The notes under the pieces were generated by a model. The model searched no databases. It was not told where the DNA came from and saw nothing but the letters and a program-made list of their open reading frames with translations. Shown here piece by piece: positions 53,571 through 62,849 of a stretch of DNA of 64,000 nt. The position numbers and the translations under genes are program-made. This DNA comes from Rheinheimera sp. (GTDB lineage: Bacteria; Pseudomonadota; Gammaproteobacteria; Enterobacterales; Alteromonadaceae). Numbering within the stretch: position 1 is the first letter of the stretch; the number at the start of each line of letters is the position of its first letter. The stretch lies in NCBI RefSeq assembly GCF_030690345.1, contig NZ_JAUYGV010000008.1, positions 560,433 to 624,432 of the forward strand, read 5' to 3'.

Positions 53571-54764
53571 TCAGACTTTAAAGATATAACCGCGCTTGTA
53601 GCACCAATGCATTAACAGGTAGGACAACAGCAAAAAGCTCAGCGCAAACGCCAGTGAGCCGTTGTAATCGCCAAACAGCGGCTGATACAGCGCGCTGAAC
53701 AGCCAGCTTTGGAGTGAGGCTTCGCCCACCGACAGCATCATCAGGGCGCGGGCGGCCAGCCCGGCAAACATAAAGAATAAAATGGCGTTGGCACCAAACA
53801 CCACAAAGGGTGCACTCCAGCGCCGCCAGCGTTTTACATCACACAGCCACAAGCAGGCAGCCAGTGCTATAGCGCAGTAACCGCTGCTTAGCAGCACAAA
53901 AGATGGCGTCCACAGGCTTTTGTTAATTGGCAGGCTAAAATGCCATAGCTCGGCCAGCCACACGGCGACTACGCCACACAGCAACAAGCCACGGATTTTT
54001 TCTGCCAGGCTGCGCTCAGCCTGCAACCACTGCGCAATTAATACGCCACTGAGGCAACTGGCTATAGCCGGTAAGGTAGACCACAGCCCTTCCGGGTCAA
54101 AGGCAAAGGGGGTGGCGCTGCGGTAATACACATGATTAGCCCCCAACACGCTATGGTCGAGCCAGGCGGCAAAGCTGTTGCCATATAACAGCAAGCCGCT
54201 GAACTGATTACCCTGCGCATCGGCATACGGCAGATACCAGATGCCGGCCAGATAGAGCGCACAGAGCCCCAACAGCCAACCGATACGACCGCGGCTGCCG
54301 CAGTACAGCACTATAAGCACGGTAAAAAAGTACACTAAACCAATGCGTTGCAGTACACCCAGCCAGCGCAGTGTTAACAGTTTTTGCTCTATATAGCTGT
54401 AAGCCGGGTCGCGAAAATTGTAGTAAAACAGCGCTAAAAACAACCCCAAAGCAACCAGTTTAATGCTGCGCAGCGCCGCCTGTTTTATCACAAGCGCCTT
54501 AGCCACAGTGCTTTGCCGCTGCAGGCTAAGCTGCAACGAGATGCCAACAATAACAATAAAAAACGGAAAGATAAGGTCAGTTAGCGTCCAGCCATGCCAC
54601 TGCGCATGGCGCAGCGGCGCATAGACATAACTCCAGCTACCCGGGTTATTCACCAAAATCATCGCGGTAATGGTTAAGCCCCGCAACACGTCCAGCGCCA
54701 GCAAACGGTTGGCCGGCAGTACTGCCAGAATGGCGTCGGCATAGCGCCGGTACAGGCTTAGCAT
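53571..54764 (-). CDS. NagX-like membrane acyltransferase (DUF5009/HGSNAT family)
   Basis: The 397-residue integral membrane protein has 10-11 hydrophobic segments and the family start LALDVLRGLTITAMILVNNPG, WTLTDLIFPFFIVIVG. It is related to human heparan-alpha-glucosaminide N-acetyltransferase, which acetylates terminal glucosamine across a membrane, and to bacterial NagX of chitin/GlcNAc clusters. Its start overlaps the GH3 stop by one base, so it shares an mRNA with the hexosaminidase. Acetylation of glucosamine residues of peptidoglycan or chitin fragments is a reasonable inference. Confidence 0.82.
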   Translation of the reverse strand: MLSLYRRYADAILAVLPANRLLALDVLRGLTITAMILVNNPGSWSYVYAPLRHAQWHGWTLTDLIFPFFIVIVGISLQLSLQRQSTVAKALVIKQAALRSIKLVALGLFLALFYYNFRDPAYSYIEQKLLTLRWLGVLQRIGLVYFFTVLIVLYCGSRGRIGWLLGLCALYLAGIWYLPYADAQGNQFSGLLLYGNSFAAWLDHSVLGANHVYYRSATPFAFDPEGLWSTLPAIASCLSGVLIAQWLQAERSLAEKIRGLLLCGVVAVWLAELWHFSLPINKSLWTPSFVLLSSGYCAIALAACLWLCDVKRWRRWSAPFVVFGANAILFFMFAGLAARALMMLSVGEASLQSWLFSALYQPLFGDYNGSLAFALSFLLLSYLLMHWCYKRGYIFKV

Positions 54765-56644
54765 CAGTCGTTATAACCGGCCACCGTAACCGGCAGTGTG
54801 CCGGTTAGCGGGTATTGACCCAGCAACGCCTGTGCCAGGGCTTCATAGGTCGCGTTGCCCGCGCCCATTGCTGTAGGGTCTTCTGCCGTGTTATAGGCAT
54901 AACTGGCCAGCACCACATCGGCATATTGGCCGTAACGGCTGATATCATAAGGCGCGCGCAGGCTTAAAAACACATGCGGCTTGTGCAGGGTGTTAATTAA
55001 CGGCAATAAGGCTTCATACTGCAAAGTTTGTCGCTGGTAGGCGGCAGCAATATTGGCTATGCCGGTTAAATCGTCCATACCGCCAATATCGGCCAGGCTT
55101 TGCATCGGCGCAATAAAGCCGCTGATCACCAGATCGGCAGCGGCAATTTGTGCCGCAGCACGGCTGACATCGGTTTGCTGCAGGCTAATGCTGTCAATGA
55201 CAAAACGCTTGTTACTGTAGTGCTGCAATGCCGCTGCCAGCGCCTGCGCTTTGCTTTGGTCCGGCATAATCAGCAGCAGTTTTTTGGCCTCAGCTGGCTT
55301 AAACGGCCAGGCTGCAGTAGCAGGTTTTACCTGGGTCAGTGCGGCTTTAGCCAGCGCCAGCTCGCTGTGGCGGTGTGCGGCACTGCCCAATGTCTGCTGC
55401 GCCTGCTGCATTTGTTCCTGCAGGGATGTTTGTGCCGGCAGTAACGGATACTGCTGCTTTAATGCCACTATGCGCTGATAAGACGCCGCCAGCTCGGCCT
55501 TATTAATCTCACCTTTATTTACCGCGGCTTCCAGCGCGTTAAGTAATTCAGCCAGAGCCGTTAGCTCGCCGGGGTGTTGCAGCTTCACCGGCATCAGCGC
55601 GATATCGGCGCCGGCAGCAAAGGTTTGCACTACCGCTTCGGTATGGGTAAAAAACTTAGCAATGCCGGCCATATCCAGTGCGTCGGTAACTATTACGCCG
55701 TTATAGCCCAGCTGTTCACGCAGCACACCATGCAGAATTTTGCGCGACAAGGTTGCCGGTTTCAGCATGGTTTCGCCGTCTTTCGACACAAAGGTACTGT
55801 TGTCCAGCGCCGGATACTGAATATGCGCCGTCATAATCATACCCGGCGCATGCTGTTGGATAATGTCGGCAAAGGGTTTTAAATCGACCTGGCGGATCTG
55901 CTCAATGCTATGCTCTACCCGTGGCAGGCCCAAATGGCTGTCTACCTCGGTATCACCATGGCCGGGAAAGTGTTTCAGCGCCGCTATCATGCCGCGTTGT
56001 TGCATCGCCGCTGTCATGGCGCCGCCCAGCTCTGCCACCTGTTGCGGGTTTTCACCAAAGGCGCGTACGTTAATTACCGGGTTTTGCGGGTTAACGTTGA
56101 CATCTATAGTCGGTGCAAAATTCAGATTAATACCCAGTGGCAACAGCTCATCGGCCAGCACCTTGCCCACCTCGCCGGCAAACTTAGTGCCGTGTGCAGC
56201 GTAGGTGGCACCTATTGCCATATTGCCGGCAAAAGACGTTGCCAGGCTGCGGGGTAAGCGTGCTACCCGGCCGCCTTCCTGGTCAATGCTGATAAACAGC
56301 GGCAACTTAAGCTTGGCGCTACCGGCGGCGGCTTGTAAGTCGCGGTTAAGCTGCACTATTTGTTCAATGCTGTGCAGGTTTTCGGCAAACAGGATCACAC
56401 CGCCGATATCGTAATCGCGTACCAGCGTAGCCAGCTCTGGCGGCAGTTTTGTCATTGGCGTACGGCACTGGCCATTAAGTGGTGCTTGTTCGCAGTAATA
56501 GCGCAAATCCAGCATCAGCTTTTGCCCCAGCATCTGGCGCACGCTGACATCTTTAGCGGCCGGGTTAAACGCCATAGCCACCGCCGGTAACGTCAGATTG
56601 AATACCGCCAACAGCAATAAGCAAGCACGGGTAATACATAACAT
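54764..56644 (-). CDS. GH3 beta-N-acetylhexosaminidase (exported, NagZ-like)
   Basis: The GH3 catalytic domain spans about residues 25-360: GGVILFAENL, FISIDQEGGRVARLP, the NagZ-type loop KHFPGHGDTEVDSH with the catalytic Asp/His pair, and the nucleophile in GVIVTDALDM. A second C-terminal domain of about 230 residues follows, absent from short cytoplasmic NagZ. A signal peptide is present, so the enzyme acts outside the cytoplasm on GlcNAc-containing peptidoglycan or chitin pieces. I choose ATG 56644 (AGGA six bases upstream, compact signal peptide); a GTG at 56671 would add nine residues. It diverges from the SSS symporter gene. Confidence 0.88.
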   Translation of the reverse strand: MLCITRACLLLLAVFNLTLPAVAMAFNPAAKDVSVRQMLGQKLMLDLRYYCEQAPLNGQCRTPMTKLPPELATLVRDYDIGGVILFAENLHSIEQIVQLNRDLQAAAGSAKLKLPLFISIDQEGGRVARLPRSLATSFAGNMAIGATYAAHGTKFAGEVGKVLADELLPLGINLNFAPTIDVNVNPQNPVINVRAFGENPQQVAELGGAMTAAMQQRGMIAALKHFPGHGDTEVDSHLGLPRVEHSIEQIRQVDLKPFADIIQQHAPGMIMTAHIQYPALDNSTFVSKDGETMLKPATLSRKILHGVLREQLGYNGVIVTDALDMAGIAKFFTHTEAVVQTFAAGADIALMPVKLQHPGELTALAELLNALEAAVNKGEINKAELAASYQRIVALKQQYPLLPAQTSLQEQMQQAQQTLGSAAHRHSELALAKAALTQVKPATAAWPFKPAEAKKLLLIMPDQSKAQALAAALQHYSNKRFVIDSISLQQTDVSRAAAQIAAADLVISGFIAPMQSLADIGGMDDLTGIANIAAAYQRQTLQYEALLPLINTLHKPHVFLSLRAPYDISRYGQYADVVLASYAYNTAEDPTAMGAGNATYEALAQALLGQYPLTGTLPVTVAGYND

Positions 56645-56726
56645 ACTGATCCTGATTTTTAGCAAGGCCACAGCGGCATCCTGTTATTTTGAGCTAAGCA
56701 GGCACCAGTACAACAAAAATAAATTA

Positions 56727-56755
56727 TTCGTTCAATACTTTTTTTTATGTATAAT
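56727..56755 (+). promoter_or_regulatory. Sigma-70 promoter of the MurNAc operon
   Basis: TTCGTT (56727-56732) and a perfect TATAAT (56750-56755) are 17 bases apart and 61 bases before the symporter start. A T8 tract in the spacer makes the region AT-rich. Confidence 0.6.
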
Positions 56756-56816
56756 TTACTCATGCGGATAAAGTCTGTGCTATGTTAAGTTATTATTTTT
56801 TTGCCGGAAGCCCACA

Positions 56817-58382
56817 ATGCAGTTAACCCTTGCCGATTGGAGTGTATTCTGCGGTTACTTTATCATGTTGGCCCTGGCCGGCTGGTACTTTAACCAACGC
56901 AAAGCCGGCAGCAGTAATGACTATTTCCTCGCCGCCAACAGCATGCCGGTATGGGTTGTTGCGGTATCGGTATTGGCGACATCGCAATCTGCTGCCACCT
57001 TTCTCGGCGGGCCGGACATGGGCTTTCGCGGCAACCTCAGCTACCTGGCCACCAATATCGGTGCCTTGATCGCCACCTTTATCGTGATTAAATTTCTGCT
57101 GCCGCGTTATTACCAATTAAAAGTCACCACAGTATATGAATTGCTGGAACAACGCTTTGGCGCCAGCGCGAAAGATCATGCCGGTAAAATGTACTTATTC
57201 GGCCGGGTGTTTGCCAGCGGCGCCAGGTTATATATGGCCGCGCTGGCCGTGTCTATGCTGCTGTTTAACAATATTGCCGCCGGCAGTGTTATTGCTGCCG
57301 TGATCCTGCTGGCGTTGGTCGGGCTGGCTTGCACGGTAATGGGCGGTATCCGCTCGGTGATTTATACCGACGCCCTGCAATGCGCGGTGTATGTCTTGGC
57401 CGCCCTACTGGTGCTGGGCTATTTGTACCACAGCCTGGGGCTGGATTTGCACACTATACAACAAGCACTGAGCAACCCTCCACAGGGCGAGTCCAAGCTG
57501 TTGTTGTTCGACTGGCGCTTGGATATCAGCTCCAACGGCGTATTTAATATGTGGTCGGCGCTAACCGGCTTTGTGCTGTTAAATATTGCCGCCTTTGGCC
57601 TGGACCAGGATATGACGCAACGGGTACTGACCTGTAAAGACAGTAAAGCCGGCGCCCGTGCCCTGCTCAGCTCGGCGCTGTTGGTGATCCCGGTAATGCT
57701 GGTGTTTATTCTGATTGGTTTTTTACTGCATATTTTTTATCAGCGCCCCGAGTTGTATCAGCCGGTGCAGGGCTTTGCCGACAGTGTCGGTGGCGAGAAA
57801 GTCACAGTATTTATGTACTACGTGCTGCAGGAAATGCCGTCAGGCCTGCGCGGCTTAGTCGTCGTCGGCGTCATAGCCGCAGCCTTATCAACTATCACCT
57901 CCGGGTTAAATTCTATGGCCTCGGTGCTGGTGGCCGATATGTACAAACCGTGGAAAATGCGCCGCGCCCCGGCCACCACTGAGCTGCACTTTGTCCGCGC
58001 CGGCCAGGCCGGCATGGTGCTAACCGCTGTGGTGTTATCCCTGATGGCGATTTTGTGTTTTTACTGGCAGCAATATTCTGCCATGCCGCTGCTGGCCTTT
58101 GCCCTGAGTGTAATGGTGTTTTCCTACAGCGGTTTGCTCGGCGTATTCTTTACGGCATTATTTAGTAAACGCGGTAACCGTTATTCGGTCACCGCCGCCT
58201 TGTTAAGCGGCTTTGCCGTGACACTGTGCCTGCAACCCTATATTCTGCAGCAATTCAGCCCGACACTGGCGGCGATAGATTTAGGCTTTACCTGGCAACT
58301 TTGCCTTGGCTGTCTGGTCGCCACCCTGGTATGTCTTAGCGGCCGGCCGGCACAACCCGGTCTTGCCGTAAGGGAGCAGTAA
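56817..58382 (+). CDS. Sodium:solute symporter (SSS family), probable amino-sugar importer
   Basis: The 521-residue protein has about 13-14 hydrophobic segments and SSS family features: GWYFNQRKAGSSNDYFLAA, SQSAATFLGGPDMGF, YELLEQRFG, GGIRSVIYTDALQCAVY and a Ser/Thr-rich sodium-site helix AALSTITSGLNSMASVLVADMY. It heads an operon with a BadF-type kinase (2-base gap), murQ and namZ, so the substrate is most likely MurNAc or GlcNAc carried unphosphorylated. This replaces the PTS import used by E. coli (MurP). Confidence 0.88.
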   Translation: MQLTLADWSVFCGYFIMLALAGWYFNQRKAGSSNDYFLAANSMPVWVVAVSVLATSQSAATFLGGPDMGFRGNLSYLATNIGALIATFIVIKFLLPRYYQLKVTTVYELLEQRFGASAKDHAGKMYLFGRVFASGARLYMAALAVSMLLFNNIAAGSVIAAVILLALVGLACTVMGGIRSVIYTDALQCAVYVLAALLVLGYLYHSLGLDLHTIQQALSNPPQGESKLLLFDWRLDISSNGVFNMWSALTGFVLLNIAAFGLDQDMTQRVLTCKDSKAGARALLSSALLVIPVMLVFILIGFLLHIFYQRPELYQPVQGFADSVGGEKVTVFMYYVLQEMPSGLRGLVVVGVIAAALSTITSGLNSMASVLVADMYKPWKMRRAPATTELHFVRAGQAGMVLTAVVLSLMAILCFYWQQYSAMPLLAFALSVMVFSYSGLLGVFFTALFSKRGNRYSVTAALLSGFAVTLCLQPYILQQFSPTLAAIDLGFTWQLCLGCLVATLVCLSGRPAQPGLAVREQ

Positions 58383-58384
58383 CT

Positions 58385-59266
58385 ATGTGGATCCTCACCG
58401 TCGATGGCGGCGGCAGTAAAACCCTGGCGCGGCTAACCGATACCGTCAGCGGCCGGCAATGGCAACAACAGGCCGGGCCGGCATCGCTGACCAATGATTT
58501 TGCTTTGGCGCTGCACAATATTAACCAGCTAAGCGCCGCGCTGTGCCGCGATGCCGGCGTTGACAGCAGCAAACTACAGGTAGTGATGGGGCTGGCCGGT
58601 GCCGGTAACCCACAGCAGCAACAGCTGGCTTATGCACAGCTGGCACCGTTATATCAGAGCTTATTAGTGACCACTGACGCCCGCACTTCACTGTACGGCG
58701 CTAACCTCGGCCAGCCGGTGTTGGTGGTGGCGCTGGGCACCGGTTCGGTTGCCATGCGCCTGCTACCGGATGGCACTGAACAACAAATAGGCGGCTGGGG
58801 CTTTAATATCGGTGATGAAGCCGGTGGCGCCTGGCTGGGTAAGCTGGCGGTGCGGCAATTGCTCTGGCAGGTAGACAGCCTGGACGGTGTACAAAGCCCG
58901 TTGCTGCAGGCTATTGCCGGCAAAATCGGCCACAGCGCCGCACAATTATTGCCGTGGCTAAAAACTGCTGAACCAAATGATTTTGCTGCGCTGGCACCGC
59001 TGGTATTTCAATACCAGCGGCAATGCGCTGTGGCAGCCAGCCTGCTGCAGCAACAAACCGCAGCAGTAAGCCAACTGATTACACAAGGCCTGGCACACTA
59101 TAGCTTACCGGTAGTTTTACTCGGCGGCCTGGCGGCCGACACCCTACCACTGTTACCGGACTCACTGCGCGCACAACTGCAAACAGCACGCGGTAGTGCA
59201 CTGGACGGCGCCTTTATTCTGGCCACACAACACCACACAACTGCGGAAACACGTCATGACGGATAA
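58385..59266 (+). CDS. BadF/BadG-type kinase, probable MurNAc/GlcNAc kinase
   Basis: The 293-residue ASKHA kinase has DGGGSKTLARLTD as phosphate 1 loop, VVMGLAGAGNPQQQQ, VVALGTGSVAMRL as phosphate 2 and GGWGFNIGDEAGGAWLG. It is a second kinase of the family in this window and differs from the first in these loops. Between an importer and murQ, it should make MurNAc 6-phosphate (MurK-type reaction), perhaps also GlcNAc 6-phosphate. GGGAG precedes the ATG; the last 11 bases overlap murQ. Confidence 0.85.
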   Translation: MWILTVDGGGSKTLARLTDTVSGRQWQQQAGPASLTNDFALALHNINQLSAALCRDAGVDSSKLQVVMGLAGAGNPQQQQLAYAQLAPLYQSLLVTTDARTSLYGANLGQPVLVVALGTGSVAMRLLPDGTEQQIGGWGFNIGDEAGGAWLGKLAVRQLLWQVDSLDGVQSPLLQAIAGKIGHSAAQLLPWLKTAEPNDFAALAPLVFQYQRQCAVAASLLQQQTAAVSQLITQGLAHYSLPVVLLGGLAADTLPLLPDSLRAQLQTARGSALDGAFILATQHHTTAETRHDG

Positions 59267-60182
59267 ACAACGCGATAACCTGCTGCAGCAGCTGGATAAC
59301 ATGAGTTCTGAAGCCCGCAGCCCGGACAGTATGGACATCGATTTATTATCCGGTATTGAGATAGTAAAACGCATTAACGCGGCCGACCAAACCGTAGCGC
59401 ACAGTGTGGCAAACTGCCTGGAGCAGGTCGCTGCCGTAGCCGAGCATATCGTTACCGCCTTTGCGGCCGGTGGCCGTTTGGTGTATTTGGGCGCCGGCAC
59501 CAGTGGCCGCCTGGGTATTCTGGATGCGGTAGAATGCCCGCCCACCTTCAGCGTGCCGTCATCTCAGGTAGTGGCGCTGATCGCCGGTGGCGAGGGTGCG
59601 GTGTATAAAGCGGTAGAAGGCGCAGAAGACGACCCGCAGCTTGCCGTCACCGATTTACAACGTATTGGCTTAAGCGCCAAAGATATTCTGGTGGGTATTG
59701 CTGCCAGCGGCCGCACGCCTTATGTGTTGGGTGGCCTGGCCTATGCCCGCAGTATCGGTTGTGTTACTGCTGCCATCAGCTGTAATGCCAATGCGCCAAT
59801 CCTCAGCGCCGCCGATATCGGTATTTGTGCCGAAGTAGGCCCGGAAGTACTGACCGGCTCCACGCGGATGAAAGCCGGCAGCGCGCAAAAGCTGGTGTTA
59901 AATATGCTAACCACCACCGCAATGATCCGCAGCGGCAAGGTGTACCAAAACCTGATGGTAGACTTACATGCCAGTAATCAGAAGCTGGTTGCCCGCGCGG
60001 TGCGCATTGTGATGCAAGCTACCGACTGCGATGCCGACAGTGCGCAACAGGCGTTACAAGCGGCCGGCATGAACGCCAAACTGGCTATTTTGCACCTGCT
60101 CAGCGGCCAAAGCATAGCGCACTGTCAGCAGCAGTTGGCGCAGCAGCAAGGCTTTATCCGCAAAGTATTAGAGGCGCAATAA
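59256..60182 (+). CDS. murQ: N-acetylmuramic acid 6-phosphate etherase
   Basis: MurQ removes the lactyl ether of MurNAc 6-phosphate, giving GlcNAc 6-phosphate and D-lactate. The 308-residue SIS-domain protein has GAGTSGRLG (79-87) and the catalytic-loop ECPPTF with Glu93, VGIAASGRTPYVLGG and PEVLTGSTRMKAGSAQK. The frame is open 60 bases into the kinase gene, but the ATG at 59256 (MTDKQRD) is the family-like start. The overlap with the kinase suggests coupled translation. Confidence 0.95.
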   Translation: MTDKQRDNLLQQLDNMSSEARSPDSMDIDLLSGIEIVKRINAADQTVAHSVANCLEQVAAVAEHIVTAFAAGGRLVYLGAGTSGRLGILDAVECPPTFSVPSSQVVALIAGGEGAVYKAVEGAEDDPQLAVTDLQRIGLSAKDILVGIAASGRTPYVLGGLAYARSIGCVTAAISCNANAPILSAADIGICAEVGPEVLTGSTRMKAGSAQKLVLNMLTTTAMIRSGKVYQNLMVDLHASNQKLVARAVRIVMQATDCDADSAQQALQAAGMNAKLAILHLLSGQSIAHCQQQLAQQQGFIRKVLEAQ

Positions 60183-60183
60183 T

Positions 60184-61356
60184 ATGCGCTATATACAACT
60201 GAGCGGCATTGTGTTGTGCGGCCTGATGTTGCTGGCCGCCTGTCAACAAGCGTCCATCACACCACCGTTGCAAACCGGGGCGGAGCAAACCGCACAGTAC
60301 CTGCCGCTGCTAGCCGGTAAGCGGGTGGGCTTGCTGGTTAATCAAACCTCCATGGTGGGCGAGCAACACCTGGTGGATCTGCTGCTGGCCAACGGCGTTA
60401 ACGTAGTCAGTATTTTTGCCCCCGAGCATGGCTTTCGTGGCGATCATGACGCCGGCGCCAGCGTAAAATCCGGCGTAGACAGCAAAACCGGGCTGCCACT
60501 GTGGTCGTTATACGGTGCTAATAAACAGCCATCGGCAGAGCAAATGCAGCAGCTGGATGTGGTGATTTTTGATATTCAGGATGTAGGTGTGCGCTACTAC
60601 ACTTATATCAGCTCCATGCACTATATGATGCAGGCCGCTGCCGACCATGGCGTCAGCATGCTGGTACTGGACCGGCCTAACCCGAACGGCGCCTATGTCG
60701 ACGGCCCGGTGCTGGACCTGCAATTTCAATCCTTTGTAGGTATGCACCCCATTCCGCTGTTGCACGGCATGACGGTAGCCGAGCTGGCGCAGATGATTAA
60801 AGGCGAAGGCTGGATAAACAATGCTGAGCAACTGCAGCTGAGCGTAATACCGCTAAGCGGCTATCAGCGTAACCGGCCCTACTCACTGCCGGTAAAACCC
60901 AGCCCAAATTTACCCAATGACCAGGCAATAGCACTGTATCCGTCGCTCGGCTTTTTTGAAGCCACACCGCTGAGTGTCGGTCGCGGCACAACTTTTCCGT
61001 TTCAGGTAATTGGCTATGACAAATTCAGCACCGGTAATTTTCAGTTTGTGCCGGTATCGACGCCGGGCGCCGCGTTAACGCCGCCGTTAATGGATAAAGT
61101 GCTGCTGGGTGAAGATTTACGCCAGGCCAAAGTACAAGGCCTGAGTTTAGATTATCTGTTGCGTTGGCATGCGCTGTTTAAGGCGCAACAAGAACCGTTT
61201 TTCAGCGCGGCCGGCTTTATGGACAAACTGGCCGGCACCGACCGGTTACGCCTGCAAATAGAGCAAGGGTTAAGCGAAAGTGAGATCCGTGCAGGTTGGC
61301 AGGCAGACTTAAAACAATTCCGGCAACAGCGCCAGCCTTACTTGCTTTATCCTTAG
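60184..61356 (+). CDS. namZ: Exo-beta-N-acetylmuramidase NamZ (DUF1343, GH171)
   Basis: NamZ releases MurNAc from the non-reducing end of peptidoglycan glycans. The 390-residue protein has a lipobox (LLAAC, Cys20) and the DUF1343 core: GKRVGLLVNQTSMVG, FAPEHGFRGDHDAG, VIFDIQDVGVRYYTYISSM, LDRPNPNG, GMTVAELAQM, PSPNLP and SVGRGTTFPFQVIG. It would be anchored on the inner or outer membrane facing the periplasm. It starts one base after murQ and ends the MurNAc operon, supplying the substrate for the importer-kinase-MurQ route. Confidence 0.93.
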   Translation: MRYIQLSGIVLCGLMLLAACQQASITPPLQTGAEQTAQYLPLLAGKRVGLLVNQTSMVGEQHLVDLLLANGVNVVSIFAPEHGFRGDHDAGASVKSGVDSKTGLPLWSLYGANKQPSAEQMQQLDVVIFDIQDVGVRYYTYISSMHYMMQAAADHGVSMLVLDRPNPNGAYVDGPVLDLQFQSFVGMHPIPLLHGMTVAELAQMIKGEGWINNAEQLQLSVIPLSGYQRNRPYSLPVKPSPNLPNDQAIALYPSLGFFEATPLSVGRGTTFPFQVIGYDKFSTGNFQFVPVSTPGAALTPPLMDKVLLGEDLRQAKVQGLSLDYLLRWHALFKAQQEPFFSAAGFMDKLAGTDRLRLQIEQGLSESEIRAGWQADLKQFRQQRQPYLLYP

Positions 61357-61361
61357 CCGCA

Positions 61362-62144
61362 TTAGGGGAGGTAGCGCGCTATTACACGCTGCACCTCTCC
61401 GTTATCCTGTTGCTGCTGTAAATAGTAATTCAGTGCTGATAACAGGGTTTGCCACTTTGGATTAAGCGCTATTGTCAGCCCTGACTTGCCGATTAACAAC
61501 GGCGACGGATAGAGCTTATCGCCTGAAAATCCGTTTATTAACAGCCAGTTGGCAACAAGGTCGTTTAAATAAGCCAGGTCACATCGTTTACTTAATACCA
61601 TGCGCAGCTGCGCTTCCTGGCTGGACGCATCTACTCTTAACAGCTGACCACTGCTAAACAACGGCTCCAGCGCCGGATAAACATAAAACTCCCGTGTGCA
61701 CACTTTTTTTCCCGTTAACTGCTCCGGCGTCTCAGCTACTTCAAGCACTGAACGGGCAAAGAAATAATCGTCATAGGCAATAATACTGTCGGAGAAAATC
61801 ACTTGTTCCGGCCGTGTTGCCCAATCCGGACTTAGCATCATTGCATCAACTTCTCCGCGATACAGCCGCTGCTCAGCTCCGGCGCGATTGTCCAGCAGGT
61901 AATCAACGCTTATCTGTTGTTGAGTAAAAAAGGGGGCCAGTAAGTCCGGCACAATACCGCTGATATGGCCGGCGCTGTCGGTAAAAATATAAGGCGGGAA
62001 GTCCGGGTAATACACCACAAAACGCAGCGTTTTCGGGTCAGGAGCAGGAGTTGCGTTTTGCGGTTCAGTATCAGCGGCGCTGGCTAATGCCGGCATAATG
62101 CCATACAGCAACAACATAATTGCCTGCAGCCAATGCTTTGCCAT
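61362..62144 (-). CDS. Second orphan periplasmic solute-binding protein (SBP_bac_3-like)
   Basis: The 260-residue product has a signal peptide (cleavage near ALASAAD) and the PBP2 pattern: FVVYYPDFPPYIFTD, GIVPDLLAPFF, LYRGEVDAMML, then a hinge and a second lobe with LSKRCDLAYLND and SGLTIALNPKW. No transporter genes adjoin it. It converges on namZ with a 5-base gap. It is only distantly similar to the binding protein at 6582-7421. Ligand unknown, probably a small polar compound. Confidence 0.72.
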   Translation of the reverse strand: MAKHWLQAIMLLLYGIMPALASAADTEPQNATPAPDPKTLRFVVYYPDFPPYIFTDSAGHISGIVPDLLAPFFTQQQISVDYLLDNRAGAEQRLYRGEVDAMMLSPDWATRPEQVIFSDSIIAYDDYFFARSVLEVAETPEQLTGKKVCTREFYVYPALEPLFSSGQLLRVDASSQEAQLRMVLSKRCDLAYLNDLVANWLLINGFSGDKLYPSPLLIGKSGLTIALNPKWQTLLSALNYYLQQQQDNGEVQRVIARYLP

Positions 62145-62188
62145 GTGTCAACTCCTGTTACCCATGGTAAAACCCTGGCACAAGCCGC

Positions 62189-62210
62189 AAAAAAAGCCAG
62201 CTTGTGCCGG
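62189..62210 (-). terminator. Intrinsic terminator of the NlpE-like gene
   Basis: On the minus strand CCGGC-ACAA-GCTGG (G-T wobble in the stem) is followed directly by seven T residues. A wider perfect repeat GGCACAAGC/GCTTGTGCC (62177-62185 and 62200-62208) overlaps it, so two foldings are possible. Confidence 0.65.
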
Positions 62211-62220
62211 TAATCGCAAT

Positions 62221-62694
62221 TTAAGGTTGTTTTTGCAGACTATAGCGCGCTGCTAACTCACCCTCTATGCGTTTGCCTTGTTGGTCCAACATAAACAATT
62301 GATTCTCTCCAACAAAAAACTGTACCGGCTGTTCAGCTTCCAGCAGTACCGTATTGCCGGCCTCATTCCAGTTAAACTTACCATTGCTGTTAAATTCCTG
62401 TGCCGACTTACCAATATATACCTGGTTTAACTGATAACTGCCATCAGCATTTAACACCACTGTAGTGCTGATGCCTTCACAATCGGCACAGGGCAACATA
62501 CCCTCGTAAGAGCCGGCCCAATCCAGACTGCTGCGGGCATTATGTTCGCTGTCCGCCAGCGCCGGCCCGGCGGCAGTGGCTGTAACGGCATCAGCCGCCG
62601 GCTTATTCGTTGGCACTTTACCCGGCGTATTGTTGTCACAGCCGGCCAACAACAGTAAGGCGGTAATCGTTATCACAGTTACACGGCTATTCAT
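62221..62694 (-). CDS. NlpE-like copper/envelope lipoprotein
   Basis: The 157-residue lipoprotein has a lipobox (LLAGC, Cys19), a disordered Ala/Thr linker and an NlpE N-terminal-type beta-barrel domain: SYEGMLPCADCEGISTTVVLNADG with Cys69 and Cys72, YIGKSAQEFNSNGKF and LFMLDQQGKRI. E. coli NlpE senses lipoprotein and adhesion defects for the Cpx system and was linked to copper tolerance; this protein lacks the E. coli C-terminal domain. Asp at +2 after the lipid Cys may keep it in the inner membrane. Confidence 0.85.
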   Translation of the reverse strand: MNSRVTVITITALLLLAGCDNNTPGKVPTNKPAADAVTATAAGPALADSEHNARSSLDWAGSYEGMLPCADCEGISTTVVLNADGSYQLNQVYIGKSAQEFNSNGKFNWNEAGNTVLLEAEQPVQFFVGENQLFMLDQQGKRIEGELAARYSLQKQP

Positions 62695-62849
62695 TGTCCT
62701 GTCTCCTTAGCGCAATCTGTATCGCCGGCGCTGCAGCAACTGCAACGCGGCGATAGCTGTTTAGCATAGTTGTTTACCATAGTTGAGAACCATACTGCTG
62801 CGCCTTCACTTTATGCCGGCTGAATGACGTTAAGGCTACAGAGCAGCAC

